25,260 nt of DNA from a virus: positions 1-25,260 of the IMG/VR virus record IMGVR_UViG_3300031957_001759. One strand, written 5' to 3'. Positions 16,043 to 23,215 of this stretch are shown piece by piece. Position 1 is the stretch's first letter; each line of letters begins with the position of its first letter. The translations under genes and the position numbers were made by a program. Below the pieces are notes generated by a model, which did not search any database, had not been told where the DNA came from, and saw only the letters and a program-made list of their open reading frames with translations.

Positions 16043-16578
16043 TATAAGTTCCTTGGTATATCAGATGCTCGATTTATTCCTGATCTAACTTCTTGTATGT
16101 TAAGCCTGTTACGTTTCACAACATGAGCAGTTGCAGTGATTGCTATGGATTTTCCAAATTCATCTCTTTGACCTCTTACAAAGCCTAAATCTGTACTAGG
16201 ATTCTTGCCAGCGAAGTATTGTGATGAACTCACACCATTAACTTCATAAAATTCATTATCATATTCTATGATATCGCCTTCTTCTATTATTATATTCTTG
16301 TCTTTCAAATCATCTCTAAAAAAGGCAAATTCTCCAGATCTAGTCTGATCATATCCCGTTTCATCAGCCACATATGATTTTTCATCTTTTCTGATTATAC
16401 AATTTATTGCCATACGTTGAAAATAAATTTTATTTTCAGTTTCATCATAGATATTAATACTACTATCTCTAGCACTTAGTTTATAGAAACCAATCTCCAT
16501 GTCAATGAATTCATTGATAAGTTCTCTATTTAGGTGTCGTACTAAAGATGCATCGCGAGCTGATCCAAATAATGCCAT
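16042..16578 (-). CDS. 14: Neck protein, gp14
   Basis: 178 residues opening with MALFGSARDASLVRHLNREL, which is typical of T4-like gp14 (T4 itself is 256). It has beta-strand runs such as INCIIRKDEKSYVADETGYDQTR and IIIEEGDIIEYDNEFYEVNGV, and an IAITATAHVVKRNRLNIQE C-terminal strand. With gp13 it seals the DNA-filled head and provides the tail-joining collar. Its ATG lies three bases after the gp13 stop region, with an AGGAT Shine-Dalgarno-like sequence. It overlaps gp15 by the TAATG sequence. Confidence 0.85.
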   Translation of the reverse strand: MALFGSARDASLVRHLNRELINEFIDMEIGFYKLSARDSSINIYDETENKIYFQRMAINCIIRKDEKSYVADETGYDQTRSGEFAFFRDDLKDKNIIIEEGDIIEYDNEFYEVNGVSSSQYFAGKNPSTDLGFVRGQRDEFGKSIAITATAHVVKRNRLNIQEVRSGINRASDIPRNL

Positions 16579-16581
16579 ACT

Positions 16582-17778
16582 TTATCCTATATAAATTTTC
16601 AAAGGTATTGCGTTAAACTGAGATGATAGCGCTGAAGCTTCGGCTGCTTTTCGCTCTAACTGAGCTTGCCGTGACATGCTATCCAACATCTGTGTCAGTT
16701 CGTTTATAAGCGAATCTTTTTCAGACTGACCTTGAGATAGAAGATCAGCTGCGTTAAGTGTGATATCTGCATTTGGTATTGGTATACTACTATATTTACC
16801 TCTGACATATCCTAACATTTCTTTTACACATGCTAATGCGTAACGACGTATCCACTGTTTACTAATATCATTTAGATTAGCATATGTAACGTTATCATAA
16901 GGTATATTAGATAAATCTGATACTGACGTGCCAGTACCACCACCATTTCCTGTTTCAGGACTACTCAATGGATTATTGATATCAGATTTTAGATAATAAT
17001 CAAAACGGACCTTGGTAAAATTTCTTCCATTAGGTATAGGAAAAAATCTAATTCTGTTACCACTAAGTTCAAAACTGAATGCTGATTTTCTGATCTGATC
17101 ATTGAATTCAATTGCCTGTAATCTTAGTATATCATAATAGATAGGCATCATCATAAATGATACACCAGGAGAATAATTACCGTAACCAAATTCTGCTAAC
17201 AACTGCTGTGAGCCTAATCCAGTTCCTATAAATGGATCAAAGTATCTTACTATAGCAGGAGGAGCTTCATGATAAATTCTACGTATCTCTATAGCATCAA
17301 TACCTGGTGAACCACTTTCAAAAGATACCAAATCAGTATCTGTGAAATCATAAATTTGTTTTCCAGATACCATATCAATTGAACCTGTATAAAATGTATG
17401 ATTACCTCCTATGCCAGCTGCTTGACCATAACTTGAAGCTAAGTCTGTCAATGCAGTGAAAGATGGTTGGATAGCCTGTCCAGTTAATGAACCTCCATCT
17501 GTACTAGTACCATATACATTTATCATGTTGTCACGAGCATTGTACATGTTGACTTGAGTTCCATATTCTGATACGGCTTCTTCAAATGCTGCATAAAAAT
17601 TAATATCCTGCAGTTCGACATCTACAATAGGGTATCCTAGACGCTTTGCACACCAATCAGCTACCTGATCGGCCTCTGCTGCAAAATCAACATCAGTGTC
17701 ATAGAATGCGAAAGGTGTTTGCCCAGATCCTGGAAAGAAGGATGATGATCCTGGCCATATAGGAATGTTAGCTGCCAT
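16582..17778 (-). CDS. 13: Neck protein, gp13
   Basis: 398 residues, longer than T4 gp13 (309). The N-terminal WCAKRLGYPIVDVELQDINFYAAFEEAVSEYG is the conserved helix pair of gp13-like neck proteins. The middle (about 75-150) is a Ser/Gly-rich insertion. Further core segments are IEIRRIYHEAPPAIVRYFDPFIG, FMMMPIYYDILRLQAIEFNDQIRKSAFSFEL and FTKVRFDYYLKSD, then the C-terminal helix QWIRRYALACVKEMLGYVRGKYS. It binds the portal end of the filled head. It is first in the gp13-14-15 group. No Shine-Dalgarno is seen; an ATATTTAT element lies 18 bases upstream. Confidence 0.85.
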   Translation of the reverse strand: MAANIPIWPGSSSFFPGSGQTPFAFYDTDVDFAAEADQVADWCAKRLGYPIVDVELQDINFYAAFEEAVSEYGTQVNMYNARDNMINVYGTSTDGGSLTGQAIQPSFTALTDLASSYGQAAGIGGNHTFYTGSIDMVSGKQIYDFTDTDLVSFESGSPGIDAIEIRRIYHEAPPAIVRYFDPFIGTGLGSQQLLAEFGYGNYSPGVSFMMMPIYYDILRLQAIEFNDQIRKSAFSFELSGNRIRFFPIPNGRNFTKVRFDYYLKSDINNPLSSPETGNGGGTGTSVSDLSNIPYDNVTYANLNDISKQWIRRYALACVKEMLGYVRGKYSSIPIPNADITLNAADLLSQGQSEKDSLINELTQMLDSMSRQAQLERKAAEASALSSQFNAIPLKIYIG

Positions 17779-17796
17779 AGTCTATGAGATTTTATT

Positions 17797-17804
17797 ATAA
17801 ATAT
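17797..17804 (-). promoter_or_regulatory. ATATTTAT element before the neck genes
   Basis: 18 bases before the gp13 ATG, followed by AATAAAATC. The plus strand reads TATAAATAT. It would serve gp13, gp14 and gp15 together. Confidence 0.5.
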
Positions 17805-17827
17805 GGCAGATGTAGTTTAATCAATCG

Positions 17828-18043
17828 TTATTCGTCTACGTATGAAGCACTGTACCAGGTAATATATTCTGATGGTGCTGTGTCATACCATGTCCAGCCA
17901 TTGAAAGGATAGGAATGATCTTCATGATTTGCTACTGTTAGTTGCCATTGCTGGTAAGGGCCATGTATAGTATGACCTGTCCACCAATAGTCTTCTGTAC
18001 TATCGTAATTATAATAAGCTGATCCTGAATAAAACTTTGGCAT
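17828..18043 (-). CDS. Tiny Trp/Tyr-rich protein (71 aa)
   Basis: The product has 6 Trp and 11 Tyr in 71 residues and opens MPKFYSGSAYYNYDSTEDYWW. No family is recognised. Aromatic-rich surfaces often bind sugars, but that is inference only. I chose the ATG at 18041-18043, 11 bases after the BspA-like stop, rather than the upstream in-frame TTG (18074-18076), which lies inside that gene. Neither has a Shine-Dalgarno; the leader is A-rich. It closes the fibre/BspA cassette and has no ATATTTAT element of its own, so it is likely read on the same transcript. Confidence 0.65.
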   Translation of the reverse strand: MPKFYSGSAYYNYDSTEDYWWTGHTIHGPYQQWQLTVANHEDHSYPFNGWTWYDTAPSEYITWYSASYVDE

Positions 18044-18054
18044 AATTTTTAATT

Positions 18055-20115
18055 TTAAGATGTTGTAACTGTCCAACCTTTATCGGTTGCTATTGATGTA
18101 TCACAAGTTGAAGCTCCTACAGTACCGCTTACATCTATTGTTTTTCCTGTTACTGTTGCTAAACTTTCAAATATTCCATCCAATACTTCTTTAGTCATTC
18201 CATGACAACTGCTAAAGTCTACATTGTTAGAAATACCAGGAATATCAACTACGTTTAAAGCATCACAATTAACAAATGTACTAGTAAATGTTGCTCCTGT
18301 ATAACTCATATCAGCCTCCAATTTAGTTAACTCTCTACAACCTGAAAAAGCTTCATTCCAATTGGTTACATTATTAGAACCTGTAATATAAATAGCTTTA
18401 ACTCTTCCTACAGTTTTGAATAGGTCATCGCATGTAGTATTTTGATGCATGCTAATACTCACAGGTGTTTGAATTGTATTAGTAAAATCTGAAGATTCAA
18501 ATGTATCAGCTAAATCAGTTGCTGCAGTGAAATTGAAATGAGGCATATCAGTTAAACATTCTGCTAAATTAAACATTAGATCTGCAGAAGTGACCGATTG
18601 AAAAGACATTGATTCTAAAGTTTTCAATCCTATACAATTATTAAACATGTTTTGAACATTTTGACTCTTACCTACATTTAAAGGACCTAATGTATGCATA
18701 TCATTACAACCTTTAAACATCGCATTAGTGTCAACAGCTTCGGATACTAAATCAGGATGTGGTCTGAAATCTCTAAAACTTGAACATGCTGTAAACATTC
18801 CATCTGCTTGAGTAGCAGCAGGGAAGGTTAAATTAGTAGGAAACATTTTATCTGCTAAGCTATGACAATTTTCAAATGTTGTTACTGTGTTAGCAACATT
18901 AGTAAAATCAAATATACCATCTGAGTTAGCAGTCCCGGTTGCACTATCTATTGTTTGATTACCTATTTTTCGTAATGAACGGCATCCCATAAACATGTCA
19001 AAGGCAGTTGTAGCATTAGGAAATTCCATATTCCCTACATTTACAAGATTTGAACAATTTCCAAACGTACCTCTTACAGTAGTACATGATGAACCACTAA
19101 GGCTTCCGGAGGGTCCGTCAGCATGAAGCATAGAGTGATTACCATTAAACATGTTTTGAGCACTTGTACAAAGAGAAAGATCTTGTCTAAAATCCGTATC
19201 TCCTATTGTACATGCTAGTAATGCATTATTATTATTAAAATGACTATCTCCAGTATATGAAGCATTAGGACTAGGATATCTAAAAAATTTACAAGCTCTA
19301 TTCTGATTAAATGCAAAGTTAGTACTACCGTCTAGAGTTCCCATATTACCTACAAAGACAAATCTTTCTAACATTGTCCTTCTTGCTCGACTTTCTCCTT
19401 CTACTCTTAATTTAGTGAAATTGGTACCTGCCATTCTGATATCTAATGCGTTTATTGCCATTCCATCTAAACCTGGATTAGGAGTAGCAGTTGTAACAGT
19501 AGTTACACCCATTAGGAATTCAGTAAGTTGTTGGCCTGCCTGAGGTGTGATAGTGCAAGTAGCTACTTTATATCCTTCTGATGAAGCACTTGAAGCAGGT
19601 AGTGCAGACGCTGAATATATACGACCTGCTTCAGCATTAGCGCTATATGAATTAGAAGTACCATCACCCCAGTTCACATCAAAATCGCCGGCACATCTGA
19701 AATGTAGATAATTGGAACCAGTATCAAATACTGCAGTTTGTATTACAATTTTTTCATCTCCTTCACTTACCAAGGAATCTATGTCTGGCCAATCTGGTCT
19801 TATATGATCATAAATAACTCCTACCACTTCATGAGTAAATGAACCTGATGCGGCTGAAGTGCCATCTGAAGCAATACATTTGATAGGACGGTCTCCTAAT
19901 AGATTGCTAGCAGTGTAAGGTAATGTCAATCCTGAACCTATGTAAACATTGTCTTCATACCATTCAGCATTAGTTAGAGTTACTCCTGCTGTATCAGTGG
20001 TGGCTGTGAACACTGCTGAACTAGACAGATAAACACTTCTGGTCTGTGATTGTTGTAATGTTAGATCAAATCCTCCGCCGGTGGCAGGAGCTGGTATTGT
20101 TATGTATTGCATCAT
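18055..20115 (-). CDS. BspA-type leucine-rich-repeat tail/adhesion protein (686 aa)
   Basis: The N-terminus has an Ig-like domain (about 30-95, with AEWYEDNVYIG and IKCIASDGTS) and a VNWGDGTSN segment. From about residue 240 onward there is a long series of BspA-type repeats of roughly 20-26 residues, with a recurring MFxxCxxL/Lxxl core: MFNGNHSM, TFGNCSNL, MFMGCRSL, MFTACSSF, MFKGCNDM, MFNNCIGL, AFSGCREL, TFVNCDAL. The C-terminus (TIDVSGTVGAS, IATDKGWTVTT) is the usual closing strand of such proteins. BspA repeats in bacteria and phages mediate surface binding. The start overlaps the fibre stop by four bases. A receptor-binding role is inferred. Confidence 0.85.
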   Translation of the reverse strand: MMQYITIPAPATGGGFDLTLQQSQTRSVYLSSSAVFTATTDTAGVTLTNAEWYEDNVYIGSGLTLPYTASNLLGDRPIKCIASDGTSAASGSFTHEVVGVIYDHIRPDWPDIDSLVSEGDEKIVIQTAVFDTGSNYLHFRCAGDFDVNWGDGTSNSYSANAEAGRIYSASALPASSASSEGYKVATCTITPQAGQQLTEFLMGVTTVTTATPNPGLDGMAINALDIRMAGTNFTKLRVEGESRARRTMLERFVFVGNMGTLDGSTNFAFNQNRACKFFRYPSPNASYTGDSHFNNNNALLACTIGDTDFRQDLSLCTSAQNMFNGNHSMLHADGPSGSLSGSSCTTVRGTFGNCSNLVNVGNMEFPNATTAFDMFMGCRSLRKIGNQTIDSATGTANSDGIFDFTNVANTVTTFENCHSLADKMFPTNLTFPAATQADGMFTACSSFRDFRPHPDLVSEAVDTNAMFKGCNDMHTLGPLNVGKSQNVQNMFNNCIGLKTLESMSFQSVTSADLMFNLAECLTDMPHFNFTAATDLADTFESSDFTNTIQTPVSISMHQNTTCDDLFKTVGRVKAIYITGSNNVTNWNEAFSGCRELTKLEADMSYTGATFTSTFVNCDALNVVDIPGISNNVDFSSCHGMTKEVLDGIFESLATVTGKTIDVSGTVGASTCDTSIATDKGWTVTTS

Positions 20116-21995
20116 ATTGTTCTGGAACCACTTATAATGAATAATCCAACCGCAGCTGGAGTTATTTTCAATTTGTCAAACTGATTGAGTGTTATTGGCA
20201 AAAGCTGCTGTGAAGAGAATGTCTCAGTGTTAGCACTTGCAGTGACAAATCCTACCACATCCATTGATGCAGTGGAGGAACCTGTGAAGTTCACAGTCAA
20301 ACCAAATGGAGCAATGTAAGTGAATGCTGTAGCTGATTCAAAATTGAAAAATGTTTCAAAACTGGTATCTATCACTTCTGCGGTGATAGGTTGTTGAAAG
20401 GTAACTGAATCTCCGACTGTGATGGGCGAATTACCTACTAAATGTGAGAAAGATCCTGTTACTCCAAATACGTCTCCACTTGCACTTATGTTACCAAATG
20501 CTGTAATATTAGTAGCTCCAAATATATCACCATCTACCATACTTATGCTACCTGATACTTGTAAGGCATTACCATCGTCTGGTTGTTTTCTTATACCAAC
20601 ATTATTACCTGCTAATGCTAATACGTGATTATCTGAATTATTACTATTGAAATGTAATCCATGATTAGGATAAATGATTTGTGCATCTCTGTTATCTCCA
20701 TCAAATGTAGATCCTGATATTATTAAACTGGTATCAGTACCTCCAAATATTTGTTGTTGTACTTTAAAAGAATTGCCTACTATCTGACTACTTGCACTTA
20801 TGTCACCATTTACAATTACTTGAGTATCACCAAACAATTGACCCATAAATTTATGAGGGCCTCCTGATGCTGTTAAATTACCAACTAATCTTAGTGATTG
20901 TGCCGGCTGCTCTTCACCTTGAAAGCCTATACTTACACCTCCAGCAAATGCACCATCAACATTGATATTTAAACGATCAATTGCTGTTTGTCTGGCTAAT
21001 GCATTTTTACCACTTATTAGATAAGCTCCGCCGGCGGCTGTACTTTTTGCATCAAATCTATTAGCAGTTATATTTCCACTTGCACTTACAGCTCCCGACG
21101 CTGTTACATTTCCAAATATTACATCACTACCTGTTATTGCAAATGATGCAGTTTGTGCATTAGTTACAAATGAAGCAGTTTGTGCATTAGTAACTAGATT
21201 AGATAAATCTTGATCACCAGTGTTTGTACCACTTAAATTATTGGCTATGATATCACCACTTGCACTTATATCTACAGATGCTGTAATAGATCCTAAGCTG
21301 TTAAATCCGGCAACACCTGCTTCTAGTGATAAAAATTCACCCCTACCAGCTCTTACTTTAGTACGAGTACCTGTACTGTCTTGTACATTAAGTCCCGTTG
21401 TTGGATCAAATTTAAGTCTTCCAGTTTGGACTCCTGTAATTCTATTTCTGAACTCAATGGTATCATCATCAGTAATTATATGATTGAATGAACCTGTTAG
21501 AGCTGTAATTGTGGCACCACTTGCACTTATGTTGCCAGATGCTGTAATATCATTAACTACTATAGATGGTGTTCCAAATAAGTTACCTGCTTGATCAGCT
21601 GTTTGAGCATGTGAAGAAGACACTTCAAATGTTATCTCATGAGATGCTGACACAGCAAACAGTGCATGTGATGCAGTTACTGCAAAGGATGCAGACGTAG
21701 CTGTACCAGAAAAACTTCCTGTTATGCCTGCAGTGGCAGTGATAGATCCAGAAAATATGGCAGGACCAATATTTGTAAATGTTGATGATCCTGATATTGT
21801 AAGTGATCCTGTGATAATTTGATCTCCTACAAAACTGTTAGATCCAGTTACTGCAAATGATCCGGTGGGTTGTACAGCACCGTCTGCGCCGGTCGGGCCT
21901 TGAGGTCCTTGAATGCCTGCTGCCTGTACAACTACTGTTTGACCAGATGTTGTCACATTTACTGTATTCTCATTTGTTGTTACTTGTGTTGACAT
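20112..21995 (-). CDS. Long tail-fibre-like repeat protein (627 aa)
   Basis: Residues 27-40 are a short collagen-like run (GIQGPQGPTGADGA). The rest is dominated by Ser/Ala/Gly/Thr repeats: TASASFAVTASHALFAVSASH near 99-119, two copies of VTNAQTASF at 268-285, and repeated ISASG elements. The last 80 residues are beta-rich with LLPITLNQFDKLKIT and GLFIISGSR. This make-up is typical of trimeric fibres with a stiff repetitive shaft. The fibre starts one base after the Ig-like gene's stop and overlaps the BspA-like gene, so all are probably translated together. No enzymatic or intramolecular-chaperone domain is visible. Fibre identity rests on composition and context. Confidence 0.8.
   Translation of the reverse strand: MSTQVTTNENTVNVTTSGQTVVVQAAGIQGPQGPTGADGAVQPTGSFAVTGSNSFVGDQIITGSLTISGSSTFTNIGPAIFSGSITATAGITGSFSGTATSASFAVTASHALFAVSASHEITFEVSSSHAQTADQAGNLFGTPSIVVNDITASGNISASGATITALTGSFNHIITDDDTIEFRNRITGVQTGRLKFDPTTGLNVQDSTGTRTKVRAGRGEFLSLEAGVAGFNSLGSITASVDISASGDIIANNLSGTNTGDQDLSNLVTNAQTASFVTNAQTASFAITGSDVIFGNVTASGAVSASGNITANRFDAKSTAAGGAYLISGKNALARQTAIDRLNINVDGAFAGGVSIGFQGEEQPAQSLRLVGNLTASGGPHKFMGQLFGDTQVIVNGDISASSQIVGNSFKVQQQIFGGTDTSLIISGSTFDGDNRDAQIIYPNHGLHFNSNNSDNHVLALAGNNVGIRKQPDDGNALQVSGSISMVDGDIFGATNITAFGNISASGDVFGVTGSFSHLVGNSPITVGDSVTFQQPITAEVIDTSFETFFNFESATAFTYIAPFGLTVNFTGSSTASMDVVGFVTASANTETFSSQQLLPITLNQFDKLKITPAAVGLFIISGSRTI
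20477..21529 (-). repeat. Dispersed 12-base repeats encoding ISASG in the fibre
   Basis: The plus-strand word CACTTGCACTTA occurs at 20477-20488, 21077-21088, 21257-21268 and 21518-21529, with an 11-base match at 20790-20800. On the coding strand it encodes ISASG or VSASG. Identity at DNA level, including synonymous positions, suggests recent duplication or recombination within the shaft. Confidence 0.7.
21144..21197 (-). repeat. 27-base tandem duplication in the fibre shaft
   Basis: Two adjacent 27-base units, 21144-21170 and 21171-21197, share the core GCAGTTTGTGCATTAGT and encode two copies of VTNAQTASF. The unit length keeps the reading frame, so the number of copies could vary without breaking the fibre. 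Confidence 0.75.
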
Positions 21996-21996
21996 G

Positions 21997-22410
21997 TTAT
22001 ATAGTAGTTACCTGCTGTGTTACTGTCACATTACCTTCCAACAATCTAGTTCTTATCGACCCTGAAGTCAATTCAATGTCATATACTCCTTTGCTGAATG
22101 TGAAATTATCTGTAACACCATAACCTATATACACTCCTATACTACCTGAAGACAATGGATTTGTCAAATTGCTGCCAGATAAACTTAAGAATGATCCAAA
22201 AACTGTTTTTGAATAATTTGTTCCCGAAGCTAAACTAGATGAAAGTGATGCAAATGTTGTCGCAGTATCTCCAGGCCTGGCGTCTTTGATTTGCATACTG
22301 GCACTGTATCCTGTTAAATCTACAAGTGTGCCTGAACTGTCCTTGTAAACTATTTCAAAATCGGTAGTTGCTCCTCGTTCTACAACAAATGAATATTTAC
22401 CTGCGGCCAT
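21997..22410 (-). CDS. Ig-like tail/fibre-base protein (137 aa)
   Basis: Residues 1-60 have the pattern GKYSFVVERGATTDFEIVYKDSSGTLVDLTGYSASMQIKDA, widespread in small phage tail proteins, where a strand is followed by DLTGYxAxMQIK. The C-terminal half reads GVYDIELTSGSIRTRLLEGNVTVT, the usual end of this beta-sandwich domain. It resembles upper-baseplate N-terminal domains that anchor fibres. It comes directly before the fibre gene (one base gap), which supports a role in attaching it. An ATATTTAT element lies 13 bases before the ATG; no Shine-Dalgarno. Confidence 0.8.
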   Translation of the reverse strand: MAAGKYSFVVERGATTDFEIVYKDSSGTLVDLTGYSASMQIKDARPGDTATTFASLSSSLASGTNYSKTVFGSFLSLSGSNLTNPLSSGSIGVYIGYGVTDNFTFSKGVYDIELTSGSIRTRLLEGNVTVTQQVTTI

Positions 22411-22423
22411 AGCTTATTTTCAT

Positions 22424-22431
22424 ATAAATAT
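22424..22431 (-). promoter_or_regulatory. ATATTTAT element before the fibre cassette
   Basis: 13 bases before the Ig-like gene's ATG; the extended sequence ATATTTATATGAAA is shared with the copies before the 404-aa and PhoH-like genes. It would serve the four-gene host-recognition cassette. Confidence 0.5.
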
Positions 22432-22443
22432 AGAAGTTTTAAC

Positions 22444-23109
22444 TTAGTAACTGCCATTAAGTATGGTGAGTAGTTCATCAATCGCCGGATGTCTATGAGA
22501 GTCCTTTAAAACCGTTTTAAACACGTAATCAGACCCGGTTAACTTGCTCATGTCATGATAAGCAGAATAGTTAGGATCTTTCAGATCTATTTGAAATGTG
22601 TCACCACAGAATATCATTTTACTGTCTTTACCTAAACGACCAATTGCCATAGATAACTGTGATCTAGTCAGATTCTGAAATTCATCTACTATCACAACTG
22701 CATTATCAAATGTTCTACCTCTGAAATGAGCTAGTGCCACAAGTTCAATTTTTTCTTCTTTTTCAAGTTTTTCCAGAATGTCTGGTTTATTATATACTTT
22801 ACGCATATTACTTCTGATAGGAACTAACCATGGTTCCATTTTTTCTTTTTCACTGCCAGGCAGAAAACCATTATCTTCAGTTGCTACTGTGGGTCTTGTT
22901 ATTACAATTTTATTTACTTCACGTTTAAATAAAAGATCTAATGCAATCTGACAGGCTAACAGAGTTTTGCCAGATCCTGCCTTTCCTAAAATAAAGTTAT
23001 AAGGTTTACTTAAAATTTCAGCTTTGGCTGCTTTTTGCTCTTCAGATAATGTAACAGAGAAACGAACAGCTCCTTTTGGCGGAGCCTTGTCAATATTTTG
23101 TTTTGCCAT
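22444..23109 (-). CDS. PhoH-like ATPase
   Basis: P-loop ATPase of the PhoH family, 221 residues. Walker A is GKAGSGKT (42-49), Walker B is VVIVDEFQN (138-146), and a MIFCGDTFQID segment follows (165-175). KIVITRP (67-73) and GFLPGSEKEKM (81-91) are conserved family blocks. PhoH-like genes are common in marine phages. The biochemical role is unsettled; helicase/RNA-related and phosphate-stress roles have been proposed. It follows a terminator after gp23 and has its own ATATTTAT element 25 bases upstream, so it is probably transcribed separately from the capsid gene. Confidence 0.93.
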   Translation of the reverse strand: MAKQNIDKAPPKGAVRFSVTLSEEQKAAKAEILSKPYNFILGKAGSGKTLLACQIALDLLFKREVNKIVITRPTVATEDNGFLPGSEKEKMEPWLVPIRSNMRKVYNKPDILEKLEKEEKIELVALAHFRGRTFDNAVVIVDEFQNLTRSQLSMAIGRLGKDSKMIFCGDTFQIDLKDPNYSAYHDMSKLTGSDYVFKTVLKDSHRHPAIDELLTILNGSY

Positions 23110-23134
23110 ATAATTGCCGTTATATCGGTTTCAT

Positions 23135-23142
23135 ATAAATAT
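23135..23142 (-). promoter_or_regulatory. ATATTTAT element before the PhoH-like gene
   Basis: It lies directly past the gp23 terminator and 25 bases before the ATG, with the extended sequence ATATTTATATGAAA. Placement between a terminator and a gene start is what a promoter would show. Confidence 0.55.
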
Positions 23143-23159
23143 TGAACAAGCATATGAAC

Positions 23160-23188
23160 AAAAAAAAAGGGGTGCCGTTAGACACCCC
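23160..23188 (-). terminator. Rho-independent terminator after the capsid gene
   Basis: On the minus strand GGGGTGTC and GGCACCCC form an 8-bp stem with a TAAC loop, followed by nine T residues. One pair is G-U in the minus-strand RNA but would be a C-A mismatch in plus-strand RNA, so the hairpin fits minus-strand transcription. It lies 27 bases after the gp23 stop. Confidence 0.92.
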
Positions 23189-23215
23189 CTTTCTTTAACT
23201 CAATTCAAGTCATGT

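Noticed and set aside
18044-18076. Upstream TTG start for the Trp/Tyr-rich gene
   Set aside because: It would lie within the end of the BspA-like gene and has no ribosome site; the ATG 11 bases after that gene's stop is simpler.
30-23142. Antisense late transcription from the plus-strand TATAAATA boxes
   Set aside because: There are no plus-strand genes to express, and the boxes are placed by distance to minus-strand starts. The element is better read as acting in the minus direction, though antisense transcription is not excluded.
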